A stretch of DNA of 64,000 nucleotides, taken from assembly GCA_003134965.1 (NCBI GenBank), contig PLDA01000002.1:1798001-1862000 (forward strand). The letters run 5' to 3'. The position numbers and the translations under genes were made by a program. A model generated the notes under the pieces. The model was not told where the DNA came from and searched no databases. It saw nothing but the letters and a program-made list of their open reading frames with translations. This DNA is from Vulcanimicrobium winogradskyi. GTDB lineage: Bacteria > Vulcanimicrobiota > Vulcanimicrobiia > Vulcanimicrobiales > Vulcanimicrobiaceae. Below are positions 25,492 through 33,787 of this stretch, in pieces (position 1 is the stretch's first letter; every line of letters starts with the position of its first letter).

Positions 25492-26391
25492 CTATGCGTG
25501 CTGCCGCTCGAGTGCTTCCCAGTGCTCGCGTATCGCGGCGAGGTCGACCGGCGGCGCGTTAGCGCGGCTCCAATTTGCGAAGTCGCGCAGAACCTGATCG
25601 AGCAGCGACGTTCGGAACTCCGGCCCGCAGGGTTGCTGCAGCAGGACGTGGGCGACGCTCACCCATGCGACGAGCGCCGGATCGACCGCACGCGCGTCGA
25701 TTGCGGCCGAGCGGTTATGGTCGAGATCGGGTGACAGAAACGCCGCGACGCTCGCTCGCATATCGGCGCGAACCTCCAGGCCGATATCGAGCTCGGCAAC
25801 GCACCTCGCGACCACCGCTTCCCAGCCGGTCATGAGCTCTTCGTAGCTCACGAACACGCGCGGCGCGCCGCGCGTGTCCCGCTCGCCGATCAGGTTGTAT
25901 TTGAGCCACAGTGCGAGCGCGTGCTGAAGCGACAAGCGGTCGCGCGCCGCGAGCGAGGCCGCGACGCCGGCCGGATTGCGCACGATGTGCACGAACGAAG
26001 GACGCACGCCGCAGGCGGTGAGCGCTTCGATCCAATACGGGAGCAGCGCGCTGATCCGCGGCTCCTTCAGCACGACCGGGCGCCTGGACGCGAGCGCCGG
26101 CGTGAGAAAGGCCACGATCTGCTCGACGAAGCGGACGCGATCGGGACCGGTGACGGGTTCTGTTTGGAGCGTCAGGCCGGCGTCGAAAAACGAGGACCCT
26201 TGCGCGTCGAGGAAGGCGTTGTTCAGGTCGACGGCGCGCTCCGGCTCCCAAAAGCCGGTCGGATTCGCGAAATTCGACGGCAGCAGTGGGAAGGGGAGCG
26301 CGCCGCCGCAGAGCGTGAGCACGCGCGCCAGCGCGGACGTGCCGCTACGGCCCATCCCGACCACGACGATCGCATCGCGCGATCTCACCAT
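25492..26391 (-). CDS. Sulfotransferase family protein
   Basis: A 299-residue sulfotransferase. The PAPS-binding loop VVVGMGRSGTSAL is at residues 9-21, and the 3'-phosphate segment VHIVRNPAGVAASLAARD is near 138. A conserved LKEPRISALLPYW block lies between. It has no signal peptide and should work in the cytoplasm on an activated or lipid-linked sugar. The ATG at 26391 overlaps the upstream 1003-residue gene by seven bases. Substrate unknown. Confidence 0.82.
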   Translation of the reverse strand: MVRSRDAIVVVGMGRSGTSALARVLTLCGGALPFPLLPSNFANPTGFWEPERAVDLNNAFLDAQGSSFFDAGLTLQTEPVTGPDRVRFVEQIVAFLTPALASRRPVVLKEPRISALLPYWIEALTACGVRPSFVHIVRNPAGVAASLAARDRLSLQHALALWLKYNLIGERDTRGAPRVFVSYEELMTGWEAVVARCVAELDIGLEVRADMRASVAAFLSPDLDHNRSAAIDARAVDPALVAWVSVAHVLLQQPCGPEFRTSLLDQVLRDFANWSRANAPPVDLAAIREHWEALERQHA

Positions 26392-29300
26392 GCGAGCGGC
26401 GGGCGGTACACGGTGCACCACGACAGCCCGGCCGCCTCGCAGACGGCTGGGAGAATCTGCTCGATCGCGTGGATCATCGAACCATCGTACGGCAGCGGCT
26501 CCGGCGGCAGATCCGACGATCGCAGCCCGAGATCCCACAAGGACCGCAGCGCGGCCGGACGGGCCCAGAACATCGAGCCGATCGGGAAGACCGGAAACCG
26601 CGGCACAGCCGGCGTCGGCGTCAGAACGCGCGCGAGATCCTCGGCGAACGGCAAGTTCTTCGTCCAGCCGACGGACCGGCGGTCCTCCGGGAAAAGCAAA
26701 CCCAGCGTAGGATCGTCCGCAAAGAGGCGGAGGATGCCGGCCAAGTGCGATGCATCCCCGAGGAGCGTGTCGAGGAGATAGGCCCGCCACCGGTCGCCGA
26801 TCTCCGAGCCGACGTCGAGGCTCCGCTTGCCGTGCAGATGTCCGATGACGTCGTAGCGGCCGGTCCCGAGGAGATCGGGCATCGTCGTGAGCATCGGCCC
26901 CAAGTCGCGCCCGCGGTTGGCGACGGCGAGCACTTCGACGCTGCCGCCGCCGTAGCTTCGAAACGCACGAGCGATCGATGTCCGGGAGCGCGCGGATGTG
27001 GTCGTGATGCAGAGGTCGGCAGTCAACCCCGCTTGCGCGAAGCGCGCGACGAACTCGGCCGCGAGCTCGGGATAATGGAGATGCAGGTGCACCGCGATCC
27101 GCGGAATCGGAGCAGAGCTCCGAATGCCTGGTTCTAGAACGACGCATCGGTGCGTCGTCGGCAGTGCGTCGCCGCCGCGATCCAACGCACGGATCAGCGG
27201 CGGATCGGCGGGGGACGCCGCCGAGGTATCCTGCGAGCGGTAGTACCCCTCGTGAAATCCCGGTCGAGGATTGCACGCCGTCAGCGCCTTGACTCCGCGC
27301 GCTGCGTACGACAGGGCCGCGCGACGTGCCTCGGGTACGGCTCGCGTGCACGGGGTACCCTCGTGGAACGACGAATCGAATGCGCCTGACGCGAGCACGC
27401 GTTCCGCAACGCGATCCGTTTGCGCCCTCAAGCTGCAGGCCCGCCAGATCTGATGCTCGACGAACTTCGCATACTCGGAAAAGTCGAAGCGGGCCGCCAG
27501 GGAAGGCTTGCGGTCCGGCTTCGCGCCCCCCTCGTCCTGCGCAAAGAGCTCGACGATCGCGCGGGCTGCGTCCGCGACGTTTCCGTAGCGTGCGAGGCGT
27601 CCTAGCGTGCTGTCGTGTCGAAGCTCCTCGGCAAAGCTCGTCGCGTCCTCGAAGCAGACCACCGGCTTACCGGCGAAGAACGCCTCGATCATGACGTTCG
27701 GATACGGGTCCAGCCGCGATGAAAGATAGAACACGTCCGCCAACTCGAACAGCGTGCGCAGATCGGACTGAGCCGCGATAAAGACGACGTGCTGCTCGAG
27801 ATGGAGTTTCCGCACCATGTCCTCGAGCCAAAACGAGTAATCCGCATCGGCGCGGTCGCCGACCCACAGAAACCGGACCGCGTCTCCGTACGTACGGCGG
27901 ACCTCGTCGGCTGTTTGAACGAAGAGGTCGACGCCCTTGCGCATGATGACCGAGCCGGCGCCGAGGACGATTCGCGTCGCGCCGCGGTCACGGATCCCGA
28001 GCAAGTCGGCGAGGTCCTGATACGAATGGTCGGCGGGATGTTCGTCCGGCGGTATGATCGGCCGGCCCTGATGGCGGACGACGACGTTGTTCGGCGCCTC
28101 GAGGCGGTGGAGCACCACCTCCCGGTTCAGCGACTCGCGGACAAGCTCGCTCGCGACGACGACGACATCGGCCGCCTCGACGATCCCGGTGACCTTACCG
28201 TGCGGCGTGACGTATTCGGCGAATTCGTGCACGAGCGCCACGGACGGGATCCCCGCGTGCAGCGCGGCGGGCGCGAACTCACTCGTCTCGACGCTGTTCA
28301 ACACGATCGCGAAGACCCCGTACCGGCGCCGCATCTCCGCGAGGATGTACTCGGCCTCGAGCGGCGAGGCCTTACGCGACACGATCGCGACGCTGAACGC
28401 GCGAAAACGGTCTTCGAGCGGTCCGCCCTCGCCGAGGGCGACCACGACGTTGTAGCGCTCGGAGAGCGCTCCCACGAGGGCGAGGCAGACGAAGGGCGCA
28501 CCCGTGCGCGAAGCGTCGTGGCTCGCTACCGCGATCGTCGGCTTCGACGGATCGACGGCGCGCTCGCCGGAAGAGAACCATTCGTCACCGTCTAGCCGGG
28601 CCACGCGGCCCTCGCTCCGTCCGGAGCGAACGAAGTGGACGAACGGATCGACGTGAGAGCCTGCAACGTCGGGATTGGAACGCAGGTAGTAGTCCGACGA
28701 AAGATCGGGGCTCGCGTCCCGACCCTCGCGGGCGCCGTGGAGCACGTAGTGCCGTAACGGATCCTGCGGCAGATCCGCGGCTGGGAGTTGCGCGCAATAA
28801 TAGGACGCGCTGAAGTGCGGAGCGAGGACCTCCACGCGCTCGCGAAGATCGGCCGGTGACCCGACGCGCGCTTGCAGCCGGCCGACCTCGACATAGTGGA
28901 TCAGCGGGCGTCGCGAGGACGACCCGACGTCGTCGTACATTGCGGCATAAAAATCTTCGTCGCAGTCGATCCCCGCGGAAACGGATCGCGGCTGCATCAG
29001 GAGGTACGTCTCGACGGCGGAGAATCCCGGGCGAGCGGAAACGCCGGCGCGCCTGAAGGAACCGAAGTCGAACAGCCCGCTGCGCTCGATCGTCTCGGCG
29101 TCGGCGCGTAACCGGCGCCGGTTCGGGTACCGATGCTCGGCGCGGCCACGGCGTATGAAGTGGGCCAGCGAACTCATACCGGCCGCCACGACGTCGGGAT
29201 TCGTCAGCCGGTAGAAGGCCGGGCTGAACTCCGCGGACGGGCTGAGCATGGCGGACTCGCCGAACTCGAGGTAGTGCCGGACCAGGAGGTTGCGTTCTCC

Positions 29301-29396
29301 GACGATGCCCGAGCGCTGCGAGTAGTAGGCATCGTCGAAGAGAGCGTCAGATTCGAGAAGCGGAATCCGGTCGTCGACGGGCGGACCGGTTGTCAC
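26385..29396 (-). CDS. Large glycosyltransferase with NPDV repeats, GT4 and RgpF-like domains
   Basis: A 1003-residue protein with three zones. Residues 1 to about 280 carry repeated units of the pattern FY...NPDV...HF/HY...GR.EGR (for example NPDVVAAG and NPDVAGSH), a modular repeat of unknown fold. Residues about 290-690 form a GT4-like GT-B transferase with VLGAGSVIMRKGVDLFVQTA and DPYPNVMIEAFFAGKPVV. Residues about 770-1000 match the rhamnan-synthesis F domain (HLHLHYPELAAEF, RDLGPMLTTM, HLHGKRS, WRAYLLDTLLG). The GTG at 29396 overlaps the preceding stop (GTGA) and is preferred to a GTG/ATG at 29459, which would overlap more. It probably extends a rhamnose-rich polymer. Confidence 0.8.
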   Translation of the reverse strand: MTTGPPVDDRIPLLESDALFDDAYYSQRSGIVGERNLLVRHYLEFGESAMLSPSAEFSPAFYRLTNPDVVAAGMSSLAHFIRRGRAEHRYPNRRRLRADAETIERSGLFDFGSFRRAGVSARPGFSAVETYLLMQPRSVSAGIDCDEDFYAAMYDDVGSSSRRPLIHYVEVGRLQARVGSPADLRERVEVLAPHFSASYYCAQLPAADLPQDPLRHYVLHGAREGRDASPDLSSDYYLRSNPDVAGSHVDPFVHFVRSGRSEGRVARLDGDEWFSSGERAVDPSKPTIAVASHDASRTGAPFVCLALVGALSERYNVVVALGEGGPLEDRFRAFSVAIVSRKASPLEAEYILAEMRRRYGVFAIVLNSVETSEFAPAALHAGIPSVALVHEFAEYVTPHGKVTGIVEAADVVVVASELVRESLNREVVLHRLEAPNNVVVRHQGRPIIPPDEHPADHSYQDLADLLGIRDRGATRIVLGAGSVIMRKGVDLFVQTADEVRRTYGDAVRFLWVGDRADADYSFWLEDMVRKLHLEQHVVFIAAQSDLRTLFELADVFYLSSRLDPYPNVMIEAFFAGKPVVCFEDATSFAEELRHDSTLGRLARYGNVADAARAIVELFAQDEGGAKPDRKPSLAARFDFSEYAKFVEHQIWRACSLRAQTDRVAERVLASGAFDSSFHEGTPCTRAVPEARRAALSYAARGVKALTACNPRPGFHEGYYRSQDTSAASPADPPLIRALDRGGDALPTTHRCVVLEPGIRSSAPIPRIAVHLHLHYPELAAEFVARFAQAGLTADLCITTTSARSRTSIARAFRSYGGGSVEVLAVANRGRDLGPMLTTMPDLLGTGRYDVIGHLHGKRSLDVGSEIGDRWRAYLLDTLLGDASHLAGILRLFADDPTLGLLFPEDRRSVGWTKNLPFAEDLARVLTPTPAVPRFPVFPIGSMFWARPAALRSLWDLGLRSSDLPPEPLPYDGSMIHAIEQILPAVCEAAGLSWCTVYRPPLAW

Positions 29397-29932
29397 GTGC
29401 CGCCGAACAGACGTCGCAGCGCTCGGCCGATCGAGCGCAGCGGCTGCGTCGCACGCCAAGAACGCGACGCGAGAATCTCGCGCAAGAACACGCTGTCGCG
29501 TGCCCCCGCTTCGGCCTTCTCGCGCAAACCGGCGATCTCATCGCGCACCTCCGCCAGCGCCGCTTCGTGCTCGCGGGTGAATCGCGCGTACCACGTTTGG
29601 TGCTCGGCGATGAGCTGCGCGCACGTCTCTTCGTGTTCGGCGAGCTCGCTCGACAGCCGCGTCGCCCACGTCGCATCGGACGCCGCGCGATCCGCTGCGC
29701 CGCGTTGCGTCAAACGGAGGTTCTCGGTCTCCAACTGGTCGATGCGGGCGGCGAGGCGCGACGCCGTCTCCGATTCTTGCGCGGCGCGCAGCGGGTCCGG
29801 CAGTTCGTCGGCCGGATCGTGGAACGCGGAGCCTACGCGGTCCGAGATCGCCACGACCTGCGCCGGGACGCCGCCGGAGACGTCGCTCGCACGCGCCGGT
29901 CTCTTTCGTTCACGCATTACCTGGGCATCCAC
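29393..29932 (-). CDS. Coiled-coil protein linked to glycosyltransferase
   Basis: A 179-residue protein. Residues about 45-140 are heptad-rich coiled coil (ASRLAARIDQLETENLRLTQ). The C-terminus is basic with the motif SWRATQPLRSIGRALRRLF, a tail often seen at the end of coiled coils in front of glycan transferases. It has no signal peptide. It is directly upstream of, and overlaps, the 1003-residue transferase by four bases, so it may scaffold or measure for that enzyme. The start may be the ATG at 29932 or 29917. Function inferred only from context. Confidence 0.6.
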   Translation of the reverse strand: MDAQVMRERKRPARASDVSGGVPAQVVAISDRVGSAFHDPADELPDPLRAAQESETASRLAARIDQLETENLRLTQRGAADRAASDATWATRLSSELAEHEETCAQLIAEHQTWYARFTREHEAALAEVRDEIAGLREKAEAGARDSVFLREILASRSWRATQPLRSIGRALRRLFGGT

Positions 29933-30041
29933 CGCTACGGCGCCAGCTTCCCGCTACGACGATGATACACGTAGCGCCGGACTTGCTGCAAGAAGCCCGT
30001 CGGAGCGCATCCTGCGGGAAGGAGACCCCTGCTTCAGACGT

Positions 30042-30055
30042 GGAACATACGTTCC
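30042..30055. promoter_or_regulatory. Palindrome resembling a LexA box before the WecE-type gene
   Basis: GGAACATACGTTCC has inverted GGAAC/GTTCC arms. The core GAAC-N4-GTTC equals the Gram-positive SOS box core, but the first base differs. It sits 8 bases before the ATG. About one such core is expected by chance in 64 kb, so this is weak. Confidence 0.25.
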
Positions 30056-30063
30056 CGTAGGCT

Positions 30064-31221
30064 ATGGCGATTCATCCGGATCCAGCTCTTATCGCGCCGG
30101 TCCCGTTCAACCGCGCCACGGTCGTCGGCAGCGAGAGACGCTACCTGCTGGAGGCTCTTGCGAACGAGGACTTCGGCGGGACCGGGCCGTTTGCGAGGCG
30201 TTGCGAGGCGTTGCTGGAGAAGCACATCGGCGTTCCTCGGGCGCTCTTGACGACGTCGTGCACGCACGCGCTCGAGATGTGCGCGCTGCTGCTGGATCTG
30301 GGTCCCGGCGATGAAGTGATCATGCCGTCGTTCACGTACGTCGGTTGCGCGAACGCCATCGCGCTGCGTCAAGCCCGGCCGGTCTTTGCGGATATCCGAG
30401 CCGATTCGTTCACGCTCGATCCCGCCGGGATCGAACCGCTGATCACGGCCCGGACGAAAGCGATCATGCTCGTGCATTACGCCGGGATCTCACCCGACGT
30501 CGAAGCGATCGCGGCGCTCGCGAAGCGGCGCGGACTCGTCCTGATCGAAGACAACGCCCACGGTGCGTTCGCCCGCCAGGGTGGCCGGCAGCTGGGAACC
30601 TTCGGTGGGCTTGCGACGCTGAGCTTTCACGCGACGAAGAACATCACGTGCGGCGAAGGCGGTGCACTGCTCGTGAACGATCCGGCGCTCATCGGAAGGG
30701 CGGAGATCATTCGCGACGGCGGGACCGACCGGTCTCGCTTCCGGCGGGGTGAAGTCGGTTTCTATGCATGGCAGGAGCTTGGCTCCAGCTATACGATCGG
30801 AGATCTTCTGGCGGCGGCATTGCTGGCGCAACTGGAATCGCGCGACGAGATAACCGCGCGCCGCCGAACGCTCTGGGAGCGCTACGCGCAAGACCTTCAG
30901 CACTGGGCGGCGGCGGCAGGGGTCGCGCTCCCATACGTCCCGGCCGGCGCCGACCAGCCGTATCACGTGTTCTACCTCGTCATGCCCACCCGCGAGGCGC
31001 GCACTGAGTTCATCGCGCAACTCCACGACGACGGGGTGCACTGTGCCTCACACTACGTGCCGCTTCACCAGTCGGCCCCAGCGCGCCGGTTGATGCTCCG
31101 TTCCCAGTGCGAGCTCACCGAAGACGTCGCCGCCCGCATCGTCCGCCTGCCGCTGTACACCAACATGACGGAAGCCGAACAATCTCGCGTTATCGAATCC
31201 GTCCTCGCCGCCCGGCTCTGA
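30064..31221 (+). CDS. WecE/RffA-type dTDP-4-keto-6-deoxyhexose aminotransferase
   Basis: A 385-residue DegT/DnrJ/EryC1/StrS aminotransferase that adds an amino group to a 4-keto-6-deoxy nucleotide sugar using PLP. The lysine that forms the Schiff base is in SFHATKNITCGEGG near residue 195. The blocks VPFNRATVVGSE, LTTSCTHALEMCALLLDL, PGDEVIMPSFTYV and HYAGISPDVEAI follow E. coli WecE (RffA) closely along most of the length. The likely substrate is dTDP-4-keto-6-deoxyglucose, the RmlB product made at 11611. The stop overlaps the next gene. This gives the cell a route to an amino-deoxy sugar for its glycan. Confidence 0.85.
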   Translation: MAIHPDPALIAPVPFNRATVVGSERRYLLEALANEDFGGTGPFARRCEALLEKHIGVPRALLTTSCTHALEMCALLLDLGPGDEVIMPSFTYVGCANAIALRQARPVFADIRADSFTLDPAGIEPLITARTKAIMLVHYAGISPDVEAIAALAKRRGLVLIEDNAHGAFARQGGRQLGTFGGLATLSFHATKNITCGEGGALLVNDPALIGRAEIIRDGGTDRSRFRRGEVGFYAWQELGSSYTIGDLLAAALLAQLESRDEITARRRTLWERYAQDLQHWAAAAGVALPYVPAGADQPYHVFYLVMPTREARTEFIAQLHDDGVHCASHYVPLHQSAPARRLMLRSQCELTEDVAARIVRLPLYTNMTEAEQSRVIESVLAARL

Positions 31222-32771
31222 CGCGGCGGGCGCTTGCCGCCGCGCTCGCGGCGTGTGCGGTGCTCGCCCTCGCTCCGCCGGCGCTGGCCGTCGACCGCAG
31301 CGTCGGCGCGGACGTGCCGAAGCCGGTCGTGACCGGGACTCCGTGGACCGATGCCGAGATCGCGGGGCTCGATGCCGCCGTCGACGTCGCGCTCGCCGGC
31401 GCGAAGACGCTGCGCGGCGCGCACGCCGGCCTCTACGCCGTTGACGCACGCGACGGCCACCTGCTGTACGCGCGCAACCCCGACGACGCGTTTCAGCCCG
31501 CGTCGACGCTCAAGCTGCTGGTCGGGAGCGCGGCGCTCGACCGGCTCGGGCCGGGATTTCGCTTCCGGACCGAGGCCGTCGTCCCGGGCTACGAGGAAGT
31601 GCGTGGCGGCGAGCTGAGCGGCGCGCTGCTGTTGCGCGGGAGCGGTGACGTGCTGCTCGACGACAAGGCGCTCGACGAGTTGCCCAGCGCGCTGCGCCAG
31701 AGCGGGATCGACGCCGTCCACGGCGTGAGCTTCATCGACGATCCCTCGTTCCCGCCGTATTTGCCGGGGTGGTCGTGGGACGATCTCCCGTGGTACTACG
31801 CGGCGCCGGTCACGCCGCTCGGGCTCAACGACAATCAAGTGACGCTGAACGTGACGCCGGCCCCGGCGCCGGGCGCCCGGGTGAACGTCACCGTCTCGCC
31901 ATGGGGCACGGCGTGCGTCCCCGACGCCGTGTGCACGCCGGATCTGGGCTTTACGATCTCCGTGCGCGCGACGACCGGCGAGAAAGGGACCGCGAATACG
32001 CTCGACGTCGAGCGGCAGCCGGGGCCGGGCGCCGAGGTCCGGCTCGTCGGCTCGCTGCCGGCCGGCGCGCCGGCGCAGCACCTCTCGATCGCCGTCCCGT
32101 GGCCGCCGGCCTACGCGGCGTGGGGCGCCCGCCGCGCGCTGCAACGCGCCGGACTCCGCGTGCTGCAGGACGTGATTGCGGCGCCGCCTCCCGGCCCGGC
32201 CGTCTGGGGCGTCCTTTGGTCGCATCAGTCGGAACCGCTCGCCGACATGCTCGCCGATCTGTGGCTGCCGAGCGACAACGTGCTCGCCGAGGAGCTGCTG
32301 CGCGCGCTCGGCGCGCCGGTGCCGCCCCTCCCGTATCCGGTGCTCCAGGGCAGCTCGGCCGACGGGATCGCGTTCGAGAAGACGTGGCTGAAAAGTCTCG
32401 GTGTCGACACCGATGCGATCGCGCTCGAGGACGGCAGCGGCCTGTCGGTCTACGACCGCATCACGCCGCGCGATCTGGTCGCGATCTTACGGCACGACTG
32501 GGACGGTCCGAACCGGGATCTGGTCCTCGACGATCTCCCGATCGCAGGCGTGCGCGGAACCTTGAAGTCTTCGTTTACCGGTACGCCGGCGGAGAAGCGC
32601 GTCTTCGCGAAGACGGGATCGCTCTCGCACGTGAGCGCGCTGGCGGGATACGTCGCGAACCCCAAGCACGGGGCCGTCATCTTCGCATTTCAAGTCGACG
32701 ACTGGCTCGGTGCGAGCGCCGATCTGCGCGAGCTTCGCGGCCGGGTACTCTCGCAGTTCGTCGAACGGTAG
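31218..32771 (+). CDS. D-alanyl-D-alanine carboxypeptidase/endopeptidase (PBP4 type)
   Basis: A serine peptidase of family S13 that trims peptidoglycan outside the cytoplasm. The three active-site motifs are STLK (in PASTLKLLVGS), SDN (in LPSDNVLAE) and KTG (in FAKTGSLS), in the right order. A signal peptide (RRALAAALAACAVLALAPPALA) starts directly after the previous stop. No ATG, GTG or TTG lies at its start in frame: a CTG at 31218 overlaps the previous stop (CTGA) and gives the best protein. The alternatives are a GTG at 31260, which removes most of the signal peptide, or a GTG at 31107, which overlaps the aminotransferase by 115 bases. The function is clear, the start is not. Confidence 0.82.
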   Translation: MTRRALAAALAACAVLALAPPALAVDRSVGADVPKPVVTGTPWTDAEIAGLDAAVDVALAGAKTLRGAHAGLYAVDARDGHLLYARNPDDAFQPASTLKLLVGSAALDRLGPGFRFRTEAVVPGYEEVRGGELSGALLLRGSGDVLLDDKALDELPSALRQSGIDAVHGVSFIDDPSFPPYLPGWSWDDLPWYYAAPVTPLGLNDNQVTLNVTPAPAPGARVNVTVSPWGTACVPDAVCTPDLGFTISVRATTGEKGTANTLDVERQPGPGAEVRLVGSLPAGAPAQHLSIAVPWPPAYAAWGARRALQRAGLRVLQDVIAAPPPGPAVWGVLWSHQSEPLADMLADLWLPSDNVLAEELLRALGAPVPPLPYPVLQGSSADGIAFEKTWLKSLGVDTDAIALEDGSGLSVYDRITPRDLVAILRHDWDGPNRDLVLDDLPIAGVRGTLKSSFTGTPAEKRVFAKTGSLSHVSALAGYVANPKHGAVIFAFQVDDWLGASADLRELRGRVLSQFVER

Positions 32772-32778
32772 CAGCCTG

Positions 32779-33774
32779 ATGCTCGGCGCGCACTTCGAGG
32801 CGGAGATTCGCGAACAGCCCGACGTCTGGCGCCGCATCGCCGCGTCGGACGGTGCGCGTCGCTTCGCGGCCGCGGTCGCGGGCCGCGACGTGCTGTTCGT
32901 TGGCAGCGGCAGCTCGCTGTTCGTCGGGATGCTCGGCGCGCTGGCGTTCCGCCGGCGGGGGATCCGCGCCTCGGCGCTGGCCGCGACCGAAGCGCGTTTC
33001 GACAACGCGGCGTATCGCGACGCGTGCGTCGTCGCGCTCTCGCAGAGCGGGCGCTCGGCCGACTCGCTGGCCGCGATCGACGAGCTCGCCCCCTTGCGGC
33101 TCGTCGCGCTGACGAACGACGTGACGTCACCGCTCGCCGAGCGCGCCGAGATCGTCATCGACTGCCTGGCGGGTCCGGAGTTCGCGGTCCCGGCCAGCAA
33201 GAGCGTGAGCTCGATGGCGGCGATCCTGCTCTGGGCCGCCGCGCTCACCGGCGGAAAGAAGAACCGCACTGCCGCGACCCTCGAGCAGACCGCCGAGGAC
33301 GTTCGCGATTGGCTGGGCGGCGACGGCGTCGCCGACGTGGTCGAGGCCGCGCGCCGCATCGCCCGGCGGCGGAGCGTTGCGGTCGTCGCGGCCGGTTACG
33401 GCGTGCCGATCGCGTACGAGCTGGCGCTGAAGATCAAGGAGGCCAGCTACGTGCACGCCGAGGGGTTCGCGGCCGGCGAGTTCCGGCACGGGAGCTCGGC
33501 GATCCTCGACCCGTCGAGCGCGATCATCGGGATCGTCGACGAAGCCTCGCGGGATATCGTCCACCGCCCGCTGGCCGAGGCGGTCGAAGCGGAGGCCGCA
33601 CGCTACGTGATCGGCGCCCGCAGCGGCGAGATCCCGCTCCTGGGTCCCGCGACCGGCGAGGCCTTCAACACGCTGGCCTGGCTGGTCGCCGGCCAGTACT
33701 TGGCCCTCTCGATCGGCCGGGCGAATTTCGTCGAGTCGGACGCGCCCCGCGGCCTCTCCAAGTGGGTTGGCTAA
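32779..33774 (+). CDS. Double-SIS-domain sugar isomerase/deaminase-like protein
   Basis: A 331-residue protein made of two SIS folds, like the isomerase half of glucosamine-6-phosphate synthase but without the glutaminase half. The phosphosugar loop is FVGSGSSLFVG near residue 40, with LSQSGRSADSLAAID as the second. The later EFRHGSSAIL and the tail DAPRGLSKWVG match the same region in GlmS. Without glutaminase it may use free ammonia, deaminate glucosamine 6-phosphate or act on a fructosamine; which is unresolved. It starts 7 bases after the peptidase. Confidence 0.8.
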   Translation: MLGAHFEAEIREQPDVWRRIAASDGARRFAAAVAGRDVLFVGSGSSLFVGMLGALAFRRRGIRASALAATEARFDNAAYRDACVVALSQSGRSADSLAAIDELAPLRLVALTNDVTSPLAERAEIVIDCLAGPEFAVPASKSVSSMAAILLWAAALTGGKKNRTAATLEQTAEDVRDWLGGDGVADVVEAARRIARRRSVAVVAAGYGVPIAYELALKIKEASYVHAEGFAAGEFRHGSSAILDPSSAIIGIVDEASRDIVHRPLAEAVEAEAARYVIGARSGEIPLLGPATGEAFNTLAWLVAGQYLALSIGRANFVESDAPRGLSKWVG

Positions 33775-33787
33775 GCAGAGACCTTTC

